A stretch of 64,000 nucleotides of DNA, taken from positions 186,001 through 250,000 of the forward strand of contig NZ_CP051293.1 in assembly GCF_013170805.1 (NCBI RefSeq), written 5' to 3'. The notes beneath the pieces are model-generated. The model was not told the DNA's origin. It searched no databases and saw only the letters and a program-made list of their open reading frames with translations. Both the position numbers and the translations under genes were made by a program. How positions within the stretch are numbered: the first letter of the stretch is position 1; each line of letters opens with the position of its first letter. Shown in pieces: positions 33,959 through 41,555 of this stretch. This stretch comes from Mesorhizobium sp. NZP2077 (lineage in GTDB: Bacteria > Pseudomonadota > Alphaproteobacteria > Rhizobiales > Rhizobiaceae).

Positions 33959-34849
33959 TCAAAGTCTGGTCCGCGCAAACGGGTTCCAGCGCACGGTGCC
34001 GAGCCGCACCTCCTCACGCACCATGGTCAGCAGGCCGGCCCCACCGACGATCGCGAGGCCGACCAGCGACAGCCAGTCGGGGTACTCCTTGAAGAACAGC
34101 GCGCCGAGGATCACCGCCCAGACGATCTGCGAATAATGCGTCGGCGCGATGCGGTTGGCGGGAGCGTATTTGGCGGCGAGCAGTTGCATGAATTGTCCGC
34201 CAGCGGTGAAGGCGCCCGCCATGGCCAGCCAGACGAGCTGCATGGCATTCGGCAAGGTGAATGAGGTGGCGGCGGCGCCGACCCCGTTGAACACTAGGCC
34301 GTAACCGACAAGCACGCCGAGCATCGATGTGCGCTTTTCCTGTTGCGCGAGCGACCGCAACAGGATGACGCTGGTGGCGGCGAGGAACGCGGTCACGAAG
34401 GCGGCCAAATGGCCGAGGTTCAATTCACGAAAACCCGGCCGCACCACCAACATCACCCCGGCAAAGCCGGCAAATACGGCCAGCCACCGCCAGGGACCGA
34501 CCTTTTCCTTCAGGATGACGGTGGACAGGATGGTAACCAGCAAGGGCGCGAGGAAGATCAGGGCATAGACTTCGGCCAAAGGAATGTGCGTGAAGGCATA
34601 GACGCTGAGCACACCGGAAGCGATGCCGGCCCAGGCGCGCGCCTGGACGGCCCATGGCCGCTTCATGCGCCAGAAATCCCGCCAACGCTCACCCGCCGGG
34701 CGGGTGAAGAACAGGAAAAAACCGGCAAACAGGGTGCCGAAAAAGCCGATCTCGAAGACGGTGAACTGTCCGCCCAGGCTCTTGATAACGGCATCGCTGC
34801 CCGAATAGCTTGCATAGGCGATCAGGGCGAGCAGAATTCCGTTCGTCAC
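33959..34849 (-). CDS. DMT-superfamily EamA transporter
   Basis: A 296-aa ten-helix exporter with two EamA domains (LIAYASYSGSDAVIK at the start; AGALF-like NRIAPTHYSQIVWAVILGALFF in the second half). I start it at GTG 34849, where the first helix begins at once and GGAAA lies upstream; a longer frame to 34954 is antisense to the neighbouring deacetylase and unlikely. The substrate is unknown. The start codon is only 24 bases from that of the divergent deacetylase gene, so promoters must overlap the opposite coding regions. Confidence 0.82.
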   Translation of the reverse strand: MTNGILLALIAYASYSGSDAVIKSLGGQFTVFEIGFFGTLFAGFFLFFTRPAGERWRDFWRMKRPWAVQARAWAGIASGVLSVYAFTHIPLAEVYALIFLAPLLVTILSTVILKEKVGPWRWLAVFAGFAGVMLVVRPGFRELNLGHLAAFVTAFLAATSVILLRSLAQQEKRTSMLGVLVGYGLVFNGVGAAATSFTLPNAMQLVWLAMAGAFTAGGQFMQLLAAKYAPANRIAPTHYSQIVWAVILGALFFKEYPDWLSLVGLAIVGGAGLLTMVREEVRLGTVRWNPFARTRL

Positions 34850-34873
34850 GTTTTCATTTCCGGGGGAGAGTGG

Positions 34874-35572
34874 TTGAAAATATTGGCGCTCGGTGCGCAT
34901 CCGGACGACATCGAGATCTTCATGTTCGGTACGATGGCGGCCTATGTGGCGCAAGGCGCAGAACTCACTTTTGCCGTGGCCACGGATGGTGCCAGGGGCG
35001 GCAAGAGTGATGCCACGGTTCTCGCCCGTGTCCGTCGCGAGGAAGCAATGGCCGCGGCCGCGCTGCTAGGAGCTGCGCCACGCTTCCTCGACTTTCACGA
35101 CGGCGAACTGGTCGCCGATGCCGCGCTGATCGGCGCGCTGAAAACGCTGATCCGCGAGACCGGACCGGATCTGGTCATCACGCATGCGCCCAACGACTAT
35201 CACGCCGATCATCGCGCGCTGTCGGACGGCGTGCGCATTGCGGCCTCGTTCGCGGTTCCGGTGCTGCATGCCGACACGATGGGCGGTACCGGATTCTCGC
35301 CGACGCACTATGTCGATGTTTCCGCCTACCGGGATATCAAGACGCAGGCGATCCGCGCGCACCGCTCGCAGCGGCCGGAGCAATATGTCGACAGGGCGCG
35401 CATCCAGAACGAATTTCGCGCCGGTCAATGCAACGCTGTCCCCGGGTCTCTGGCCGAGGCTTTTCGCTTTGAGCCAACATTTCCCTTCGCCGACATACGC
35501 GTCTTGCTGCCGCCCGCGCCGCCGGTTCGACCGGTGACACCACAGACGAGCGTCATCGGTGAGGCCGACTGA
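34874..35572 (+). CDS. PIG-L/LmbE-family deacetylase
   Basis: A 232-aa zinc-dependent deacetylase of the PIG-L family, which removes acetyl groups from N-acetylglucosamine-like substrates. The metal-binding motif is AHPDDIE at residues 8-14 and the distal ligands are in HAPNDYHADHRAL. The start is inferred as TTG 34874, with GGGGGAGAG seven bases before; no ATG fits the family's N-terminus. The larger frame extending upstream to 34343 is antisense to the transporter and rejected. In nearby organisms such enzymes serve sugar-chain or thiol synthesis, but context gives no hint here. Confidence 0.85.
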   Translation: MKILALGAHPDDIEIFMFGTMAAYVAQGAELTFAVATDGARGGKSDATVLARVRREEAMAAAALLGAAPRFLDFHDGELVADAALIGALKTLIRETGPDLVITHAPNDYHADHRALSDGVRIAASFAVPVLHADTMGGTGFSPTHYVDVSAYRDIKTQAIRAHRSQRPEQYVDRARIQNEFRAGQCNAVPGSLAEAFRFEPTFPFADIRVLLPPAPPVRPVTPQTSVIGEAD

Positions 35573-35664
35573 GCGGCTGCCGGAGAGACCATCCAGCGGT
35601 CATTTCGCAACGATTTCAATCACTCGTTTCGTCATGTTGCGACGCAGCAACGAATTCGCTTGCC

Positions 35665-35705
35665 TTGTTTAGTAAAAATTGCATCACTAAACAAATTACT
35701 AAACA
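35665..35705. promoter_or_regulatory. Operator-like repeats upstream of the dihydroxyacetone operon
   Basis: Three half-sites of one motif occur: TTGTTTAGT (35665-35673), its exact inverse ACTAAACAA (35686-35694), and a direct third copy ACTAAACA (35698-35705), 12 bases after the second. The segment is AT-rich and lies about 100-140 bases before the binding-protein ATG. This looks like a binding site for a sugar-operon repressor (LacI, DeoR or SorC type); the regulator is not identified. An additional short palindrome, GTTGC-GACGCA-GCAAC, lies just upstream, near 35636-35651. Confidence 0.6.
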
Positions 35706-35805
35706 TCTGCCGCGCTCCGGCGCCGCCATGTTTGGGCCTCTGAGGAGAGAGGTTAAGGGCTCTTGAAACCGTCATCCGGGCGCGTTTCGCAAATGGGAGG
35801 AAGGC

Positions 35806-37137
35806 ATGAAATCGAGCTTGAAACTGGCGTTGGGACTGGCCTCGGCGATGGTTGCGTCGACAGCCGTATCAAACGCCGCGCACGCTGAAGATCTGACACT
35901 ATGCTGGGCCGCGTGGGATCCAGCAAACGCACTTGTCGAACTGTCCAAGGACTTCACCAAACAGACCGGCATCGGTATGAAGTTCGAATTCGTGCCGTGG
36001 ACCAACTATGCCGATCGTTTCCTCAACGAGCTGAACTCGCACGGCAAATTGTGCGACCTGATCATCGGCGACAGCCAGTGGATCGGCGGCGCGGCCGAGA
36101 ACGGCCACTACGTCAAGCTGAACGACTTCTTCGACAAGGAGAAGATCAGCATGGACGATTTCGTGCCGGCGACCGTGGTCGGCTATTCGGAATGGCCGAA
36201 GAACACGCCCAACTACTGGGCTCTGCCGGCCATGGGCGACGTCGTCGGCTGGACCTATCGCAAGGACTGGTTCTCCAAGCCGGAGCTGCAGAAGGAATTC
36301 AAGGCGAAGTATGGCTGGGATCTCGGCCCGCCGACCACCTTCGACCAGTTGAAGCAGATCGCCGAATTCTTCCAGAAGCGGCAGATCGACGGCAAGACCG
36401 TCTATGGCGCCTCGATCTACACCGAGCGTGGCTCGGAAGGCATCACCATGGGCGCCATGGACGTGCTCTACAGCTACGGCTTCCAGTATGAGAACCCGAA
36501 GAAGCCCTACGAGATGGAAGGCTTCGTCAATTCGGCCGACTCAGTCAAAGGCTTGGAGTTCTACAAGGCGCTCTATGATTGCTGCACCCCTCCGGGCGCA
36601 TCGAACAGCTACATGGGTGAAGGCGTCGATGCCTTCAAATCCGGTCAGGTGGCGATGCACATGAACTTCGCCTTCACCTGGCCGGGCCTGCAGAAAGACG
36701 AGAATGTCGGCGGCGACAAGATCGGCTACTTCGTCAATCCCAAGGGTCCCGGCGGCGCCCAGTTCGCGCAGCTCGGCGGTCAGGGCATCTCTGTGGTTTC
36801 CTATTCCGACAAGCACGAATCGGCGCTGAAATACATCAAGTGGTTCGCAAACAAGGACGTGCAGGCCAAATGGTGGTCGCTCGGCGGCTATTCCTGCCTG
36901 AACGCGGTGGTGAATGATGCCAAGTTCCCAGCCAGCCAGCCCTACGCACAGGCCTTCCTCGACTCGATGGCCATCGTGAAGGACTTCTGGGCCGAGCCCA
37001 GCTACGCCCCGCTGCTGCAGGCCTCGCAGAAGCGCTTCCACGACTATGTCGTCGCCGGCCAGGGCTCCGCCAAGGATGCGCTCGACGGCCTGGTCAAGGA
37101 CTGGACCCAGGTCTTCCAGGACGATGGCAAGATGTAA
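35806..37137 (+). CDS. ABC transporter substrate-binding protein (polyol/ketose type)
   Basis: A 443-aa periplasmic protein of extracellular solute-binding family 1. Residues 1-27 are a signal peptide ending NAAHA; the mature chain starts EDLTLCWAAWDP. A strong GGGAGGAAGG precedes the ATG. It is the first gene of a run with two permeases, a 68-aa membrane protein and two ATPases, the same content as the rhizobial glycerol transporter GlpSTPQUV. The kinases downstream suggest dihydroxyacetone, glycerol, erythrulose or a related C3-C4 compound as ligand; this is inference from context. Confidence 0.9.
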   Translation: MKSSLKLALGLASAMVASTAVSNAAHAEDLTLCWAAWDPANALVELSKDFTKQTGIGMKFEFVPWTNYADRFLNELNSHGKLCDLIIGDSQWIGGAAENGHYVKLNDFFDKEKISMDDFVPATVVGYSEWPKNTPNYWALPAMGDVVGWTYRKDWFSKPELQKEFKAKYGWDLGPPTTFDQLKQIAEFFQKRQIDGKTVYGASIYTERGSEGITMGAMDVLYSYGFQYENPKKPYEMEGFVNSADSVKGLEFYKALYDCCTPPGASNSYMGEGVDAFKSGQVAMHMNFAFTWPGLQKDENVGGDKIGYFVNPKGPGGAQFAQLGGQGISVVSYSDKHESALKYIKWFANKDVQAKWWSLGGYSCLNAVVNDAKFPASQPYAQAFLDSMAIVKDFWAEPSYAPLLQASQKRFHDYVVAGQGSAKDALDGLVKDWTQVFQDDGKM

Positions 37138-37179
37138 CTGGGCCAAAATGTAACCCGGCTCCTCCCGAGCTAGGCCCAA

Positions 37180-37209
37180 GCGTCCCGTGCCGCCCTTGGC
37201 ACGGGACGC
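37180..37209 (+). other. Intercistronic stem-loop after the binding-protein gene
   Basis: GCGTCCCGTGCC (37180-37191) pairs perfectly with GGCACGGGACGC (37198-37209) around a six-base loop. No T-run follows, so it is more likely an mRNA-stabilising or partial attenuating hairpin. Such structures give high binding-protein output relative to the permeases. It also argues that the permease does not start at the ATG at 37187, which would lie inside the stem. Confidence 0.75.
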
Positions 37210-37225
37210 AGTTCAGATAAATTCC

Positions 37226-38212
37226 ATGACAGAGACGACCCAAGTGACCGAAGCAGGACTTACCATGCTCAATCGGACTGCGGAGAACGTTGCCCGGGCG
37301 ACCCCGGAACAGTTGGCCCGCAAAGTCCGGGGCGTCAGCGACAGGGGCCTCGCCTGGCTGTTCATCTCGCCGACGATCCTGTTGCTGCTGGCCATCAACA
37401 TCTTCCCGCTGTTCTGGGCGATCTATCTCTCCTTCACCAATTACCGGGCCAATCGGCCGAACGAGGTGGTGAAGAACCTCGGATTTGCCAACTACCAACG
37501 CATCCTCGGCGACCAGGATGTCTGGATCGCCATGCAGACGACGGCGCATTTCGTGTTCTGGACCATCCTGTTGCAGACGCTGATCGGCTTCACGCTGGCC
37601 TGGCTGATCGACAGGAAGTTCCGCGGCCACGCCTTCTGGACGACGCTGATCCTGGTGCCGATGATGCTGTCGCCGGCAGTGGTCGGCAATTTCTGGCGTT
37701 TCCTCTACGAGCCACAGATCGGCCTGTTCTCTTATGTCATTTCGTTCGTCAGCGGCATTCCACCGACAAGCATCCAGATGCTCTCCAACGTGTCGCTGGC
37801 GCCGTGGTCGATCATCATCGTCGATACCTGGATGTGGACGCCCTACGTGATGCTGATCTGCTTGGCCGGACTGCGTTCGATCCCCGAATACATCTATGAG
37901 GCGGCCGAAGTCGACCGCGCCTCCAACTGGCGGCAGTTCTGGTCGATCACGCTGCCGATGGCGCTGCCTTTCATCATGCTGGCGGTGCTGTTTCGCGGCA
38001 TCGAGAACTTCAAGATGTTCGACATGGTCAACCTGCTCACCGGCGGCGGCCCGGGATCGACCACCGAGGTCGCCTCGATCACGCTGAAACGGCAGGCGTT
38101 CGAGAGCTGGCGCACCGGCTATTCCTCGGCCTTCGCCATCATCCTGTTCGTCGCGGTGTTCGGCCTCGCCAACATCTATGTCAAGGCGCTCAACAAGGTG
38201 AAGCAGAGATGA
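37226..38212 (+). CDS. ABC transporter permease 1
   Basis: A 328-aa inner-membrane permease with six main helices (first at about residues 50-75, LFISPTILLLLAINIFPLF). The cytoplasmic EAA loop is present as YEAAEVDRASNWRQFWSITLPMALP, which docks to the ATPase. ATG 37226 is used; ATG 37265 with AGGA upstream is an alternative that would remove 13 residues. It belongs to the MalF-like class and pairs with the next gene; the two overlap by four bases (ATGA). Confidence 0.9.
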   Translation: MTETTQVTEAGLTMLNRTAENVARATPEQLARKVRGVSDRGLAWLFISPTILLLLAINIFPLFWAIYLSFTNYRANRPNEVVKNLGFANYQRILGDQDVWIAMQTTAHFVFWTILLQTLIGFTLAWLIDRKFRGHAFWTTLILVPMMLSPAVVGNFWRFLYEPQIGLFSYVISFVSGIPPTSIQMLSNVSLAPWSIIIVDTWMWTPYVMLICLAGLRSIPEYIYEAAEVDRASNWRQFWSITLPMALPFIMLAVLFRGIENFKMFDMVNLLTGGGPGSTTEVASITLKRQAFESWRTGYSSAFAIILFVAVFGLANIYVKALNKVKQR

Positions 38213-39159
38213 GCCTGACCACAGCCCACTCGGTCGTTGCCCCTTCGGCCAACTCTAAGCGCATCGCCGGTGCGATCATCATCGCCTATGCGCTGATCTC
38301 GATCGTGCCGCTGTTGTGGATCTTCGCCACCAGCTTCAAGACGCCGCCGGATTCGATCGCCTATCCGCCGAAGCTGCTGTTCCAGCCGAGCCTGGAAGGC
38401 TATTGCAACCTGTTCACGACGCGGACGCGGCAGACGCCGGAATATATCAACTCGCTAGGCCCGGCGACCGGCTTCTGCGACGAGACCACGCGCAAGCGCA
38501 ACATGGTGATCGCCGGACCGTCCAACTTCCTGCCGCGCTTCGTCAACTCGCTGATCATCGCCTTCGGCTCGACCTTCTGCGCCGTCTTCCTCGGCACGCT
38601 GTCGGCTTATGGTTTCTCGCGCTTCAAGGTGCCGCTGGCCGACGACCTTCTGTTCTTTATCCTGTCGACGCGCTTCATGCCGCCGATCGCGGTCGCCATT
38701 CCCATCTACCTGATGTATCGCGAGCTTGGCCTGTCAGACACAGCGCTCGGCATGATCCTGCTCTACACGGCGGTCAACGTGTCGCTGGCGGTGTGGCTGC
38801 TGAAAGGCTTCATCGACGAGATCCCGCGCGAATATGAAGAGGCGGCGATGATCGACGGCTATACGCGGCTGCAGGCGTTCTGGCGCACCGTGCTGCCGCA
38901 AGCGACCACCGGCATTGCCGCAACGGCGATCTTCTGCCTGATCTTCGCCTGGAACGAATATGCCTTTGCCGCGCTGCTCACCTCTGGCACGGCGCAGACC
39001 GCGCCGCCCTTCATCCCGACCATCATCGGCGAAGGCGGCCAGGACTGGCCGGCGGTGGCGGCCGGCACGACGATCTTCCTGGTGCCGATCCTGGTTTTCA
39101 CCATCCTGCTTCGCAAGCAATTGCTGCGCGGCATCACCTTCGGCGCGGTGCGCAAATGA
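38209..39159 (+). CDS. ABC transporter permease 2
   Basis: A 316-aa MalG-like permease with six helices and the EAA loop YEEAAMIDGYTRLQAFWRTVLPQ. A large periplasmic loop with several charged residues (about residues 60-105, including FTTRTRQTPEYIN and CDETTRKRN) is longer than in maltose permeases and may be ligand-specific. It overlaps the upstream permease by four bases and the downstream 68-aa gene by four bases, so translation is coupled across three genes. Confidence 0.9.
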   Translation: MSLTTAHSVVAPSANSKRIAGAIIIAYALISIVPLLWIFATSFKTPPDSIAYPPKLLFQPSLEGYCNLFTTRTRQTPEYINSLGPATGFCDETTRKRNMVIAGPSNFLPRFVNSLIIAFGSTFCAVFLGTLSAYGFSRFKVPLADDLLFFILSTRFMPPIAVAIPIYLMYRELGLSDTALGMILLYTAVNVSLAVWLLKGFIDEIPREYEEAAMIDGYTRLQAFWRTVLPQATTGIAATAIFCLIFAWNEYAFAALLTSGTAQTAPPFIPTIIGEGGQDWPAVAAGTTIFLVPILVFTILLRKQLLRGITFGAVRK

Positions 39160-39362
39160 CCATGACCAAGCCCGTGAAACGCAAATCGCGCTGGCCGGTC
39201 TGGGCCAGGCGCGGCCTGATGGAAAACATCGCGACGGCGCTGATCGCCATCGGCTTCCTGATGCTGTTCCAGCCCTTCGCGCTGGCGCTCTACACCTATT
39301 CCTTCATCACCATGCTTGCCGGCACCGTGATGTTCATCATCGTCTCGAAATTCCCGGAATAA
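39156..39362 (+). CDS. Small two-helix membrane protein of the ABC transporter operon
   Basis: A 68-aa protein: a basic N-terminus (MTMTKPVKRKSRWPVWARRG) followed by two membrane helices (about 23-45 and 46-66, ending SKFPE). It overlaps the permease gene by four bases and lies two bases before the ATPase gene, so it is surely part of the transporter operon. The rhizobial glycerol transporter encodes a similarly placed small membrane protein, GlpU; equivalence is inferred from position and topology only. It may assist assembly of the permease complex. Confidence 0.75.
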   Translation: MTMTKPVKRKSRWPVWARRGLMENIATALIAIGFLMLFQPFALALYTYSFITMLAGTVMFIIVSKFPE

Positions 39363-39364
39363 TC

Positions 39365-40477
39365 ATGGCCGAAATCCGCGTCCAGCATCTGAGAAAGGCC
39401 TTCGGCGATTTCGTCGCCGTGCAGGATTCCAACTTCGTAGTCGAGGATGGCGAGTTCTTCGTCATGCTCGGCCCGTCGGGCTGCGGCAAGACCACGACCT
39501 TGCGCGTGATCGCCGGGCTCGAACTGCCGACGGGTGGCGAGATCCTGCTCGGCGGCGACGACGTCACCATGCTGCGGGCACGCGAGCGCGACATCGCCTT
39601 CGTCTTCCAGCTGTTCGCGCTCTATCCGCACATGAATGTGCGCAAGAACATTGGCTTTCCGCTGTTGGCGCAAGGCATGCCCTCTGCCGAAATCCGCCAA
39701 CGCGTCGAAGAGACAGCGAAACTCCTGCGCATCGACCATCTGCTCAATAAATCCGTCTCCGGCCTTGCCGGCGGCGACCGCCAGCGCGTGGCGCTCGGCC
39801 GCGCCATCGTGCGGCGGCCAAAGTGCTTCCTGATGGACGAGCCGCTCGGCACGCTCGATACCGAATTCCGCGATTTGATGGTCCACGAACTGCGCGAGTT
39901 GCACAACCGCATCCACGCCACCACGGTCTATGTCACGCATGACCAGATGGAAGCGATGTCGATGGCCGACAAGATCGCTGTCATGAACCACGGTGTCATC
40001 GAACAGTTCGGCACGCCGCGTGAGATCTATGACCGTCCGGCAACCATGTTCGTCGCTGACTTCATCGGCTCGCCGCCGATGAATTTTCTGGGCTTCGGCG
40101 GCGGGCTCACCAAGGGCGCGAAGGAGATTGTCGTCCAGGGCGCGAAAGTCGCGGTGCCGGAGGTGCGCGAGGATATTGCGCCGGCCGACATGGCACTCGG
40201 CATCCGGCCCGAACATATCCGCTTCGACGACGCCTCGAAGCTGCGTGGCGCCATCTACGGCACCGAATATCTCGGCACCACGCAGATCGTCGCGGTCGAG
40301 ACGGCGGACGGCATCATCAAGGCGCGGGTCCCGGCCGAAATCAGGCTCAATGCCGGCGACCATGTCGGCCTGGCATTGAACAGCGCGCGGCTGTCGCTGT
40401 TCGACAAGGAGTCCGGCCGCGCGGTGAGAACCGCCGTCCACGATACCGCCTCTCAGGGGAGAGCGCAGCATGGCTGA
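39365..40477 (+). CDS. ABC transporter ATPase 1
   Basis: A 370-aa nucleotide-binding protein of the MalK/UgpC type. Walker A is GPSGCGKTT, Walker B CFLMDEPLGTLD, and the switch His is in YVTHDQMEAM. The C-terminal TOBE-like domain spans from about 240. Two departures from the norm: the signature helix reads LAGGDRQRVALGRA rather than LSGGQ, and the Q-loop reads FVFQLFALYPHM. Start ATG 39365 follows the small gene by two bases. It probably forms a heterodimer with the next ATPase, as in GlpS/GlpT. Confidence 0.9.
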   Translation: MAEIRVQHLRKAFGDFVAVQDSNFVVEDGEFFVMLGPSGCGKTTTLRVIAGLELPTGGEILLGGDDVTMLRARERDIAFVFQLFALYPHMNVRKNIGFPLLAQGMPSAEIRQRVEETAKLLRIDHLLNKSVSGLAGGDRQRVALGRAIVRRPKCFLMDEPLGTLDTEFRDLMVHELRELHNRIHATTVYVTHDQMEAMSMADKIAVMNHGVIEQFGTPREIYDRPATMFVADFIGSPPMNFLGFGGGLTKGAKEIVVQGAKVAVPEVREDIAPADMALGIRPEHIRFDDASKLRGAIYGTEYLGTTQIVAVETADGIIKARVPAEIRLNAGDHVGLALNSARLSLFDKESGRAVRTAVHDTASQGRAQHG

Positions 40478-41483
40478 CGTGCACATCAAGAACGTGACCA
40501 AGAGCTATGGCGAGCATGTCGCCGTCAACGGTCTCGACCTGCATATTGCGGACGGCGAGTTCGTCGTGCTGCTCGGGCCGACCGGCGCTGGCAAGACAAC
40601 GACGCTGCGGCTGATCGCCGGGCTGGAACGGCCAGACAGTGGCACCATCGAAATCGGCGGCCACAATGCCACGACGCTGTCGCCGGCCGAGCGCGACACT
40701 GCTTTCGTGTTCCAGCAATATTCGCTCTATCCGCATCTGTCGGTGTTCGACAATCTTGCCTTCCCGTTGCGCTCACCGGCGCGGAAAATCCCGGAAGACC
40801 AGATCCGCCGGCGTGTCGAGGAGGTGGCGAAGATGGTGCGCATCCATCACAAGCTCGCCAACCGTTCGACCAAATTGTCGGGCGGCGAAATGCAACGCGT
40901 CGCCATCGGCCGCGCCCTGGTGCGCAAGCCGGCCATCTACCTGATGGACGAGCCGCTGTCGTCGCTCGACGCCAAGCTGCGCGCGGATCTGCGGCTCGAG
41001 CTGAAACGCATCCAGTCCGAAATTGGCGCCACCATGCTCTACGTCACGCACGATCAGATCGAGGCGATGACCATGGCCGACCGCATCGGCATCCTCGCCG
41101 ACGGCGTGCTGGTGCAAATCGGCTCGCCGCGAACGATCTATTCGGAGCCGGCAAACCTGCATGTCGCGGCAAGGCTCGGCCAGCCGGCGATCAATCTTCT
41201 GCCGACCGGCCTGCTGCCCGATGGCGGCGCACCGGCCGGCACCAAGACGATCGGCGCGCGCACCGAACATCTGGCTATCGAAAAGGCTAGGAATGGCCAC
41301 GCCGACGGTGTCGTCGACTGGGTCGAGCATCTCGGCGACCAGAACCACCTGCATGTGACGGTCGGGCCGAAGAAACTGGTGACGCTGACCGACCCTGACA
41401 CGGATCTGGCGCAAGGCGACAAAGTGGTGATCCGCTACCGCTCGCCGCTCTATTTCGGCGCCGACGGACAACGACTGATGTGA
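40470..41483 (+). CDS. ABC transporter ATPase 2
   Basis: A 337-aa ATPase of the same type as its neighbour, with orthodox motifs: Walker A GPTGAGKTT, Q-loop VFQQYSLYPHL, signature KLSGGEMQRVAIGRAL, Walker B LMDEPLSSLD and YVTHDQIEAMTM. A TOBE domain follows. It overlaps the upstream ATPase gene by eight bases. Having one ATPase with an altered signature beside one with a canonical signature suggests that only one composite site may be fully active, a pattern known in heterodimeric ABC proteins; this is inference. Confidence 0.9.
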   Translation: MADVHIKNVTKSYGEHVAVNGLDLHIADGEFVVLLGPTGAGKTTTLRLIAGLERPDSGTIEIGGHNATTLSPAERDTAFVFQQYSLYPHLSVFDNLAFPLRSPARKIPEDQIRRRVEEVAKMVRIHHKLANRSTKLSGGEMQRVAIGRALVRKPAIYLMDEPLSSLDAKLRADLRLELKRIQSEIGATMLYVTHDQIEAMTMADRIGILADGVLVQIGSPRTIYSEPANLHVAARLGQPAINLLPTGLLPDGGAPAGTKTIGARTEHLAIEKARNGHADGVVDWVEHLGDQNHLHVTVGPKKLVTLTDPDTDLAQGDKVVIRYRSPLYFGADGQRLM

Positions 41484-41555
41484 ATGGTTTTCGGCGCTCC
41501 CACCAAGGGGCAACACCGCTTTTTGATTGACGATCGCGAATACGGGACGAATTCG

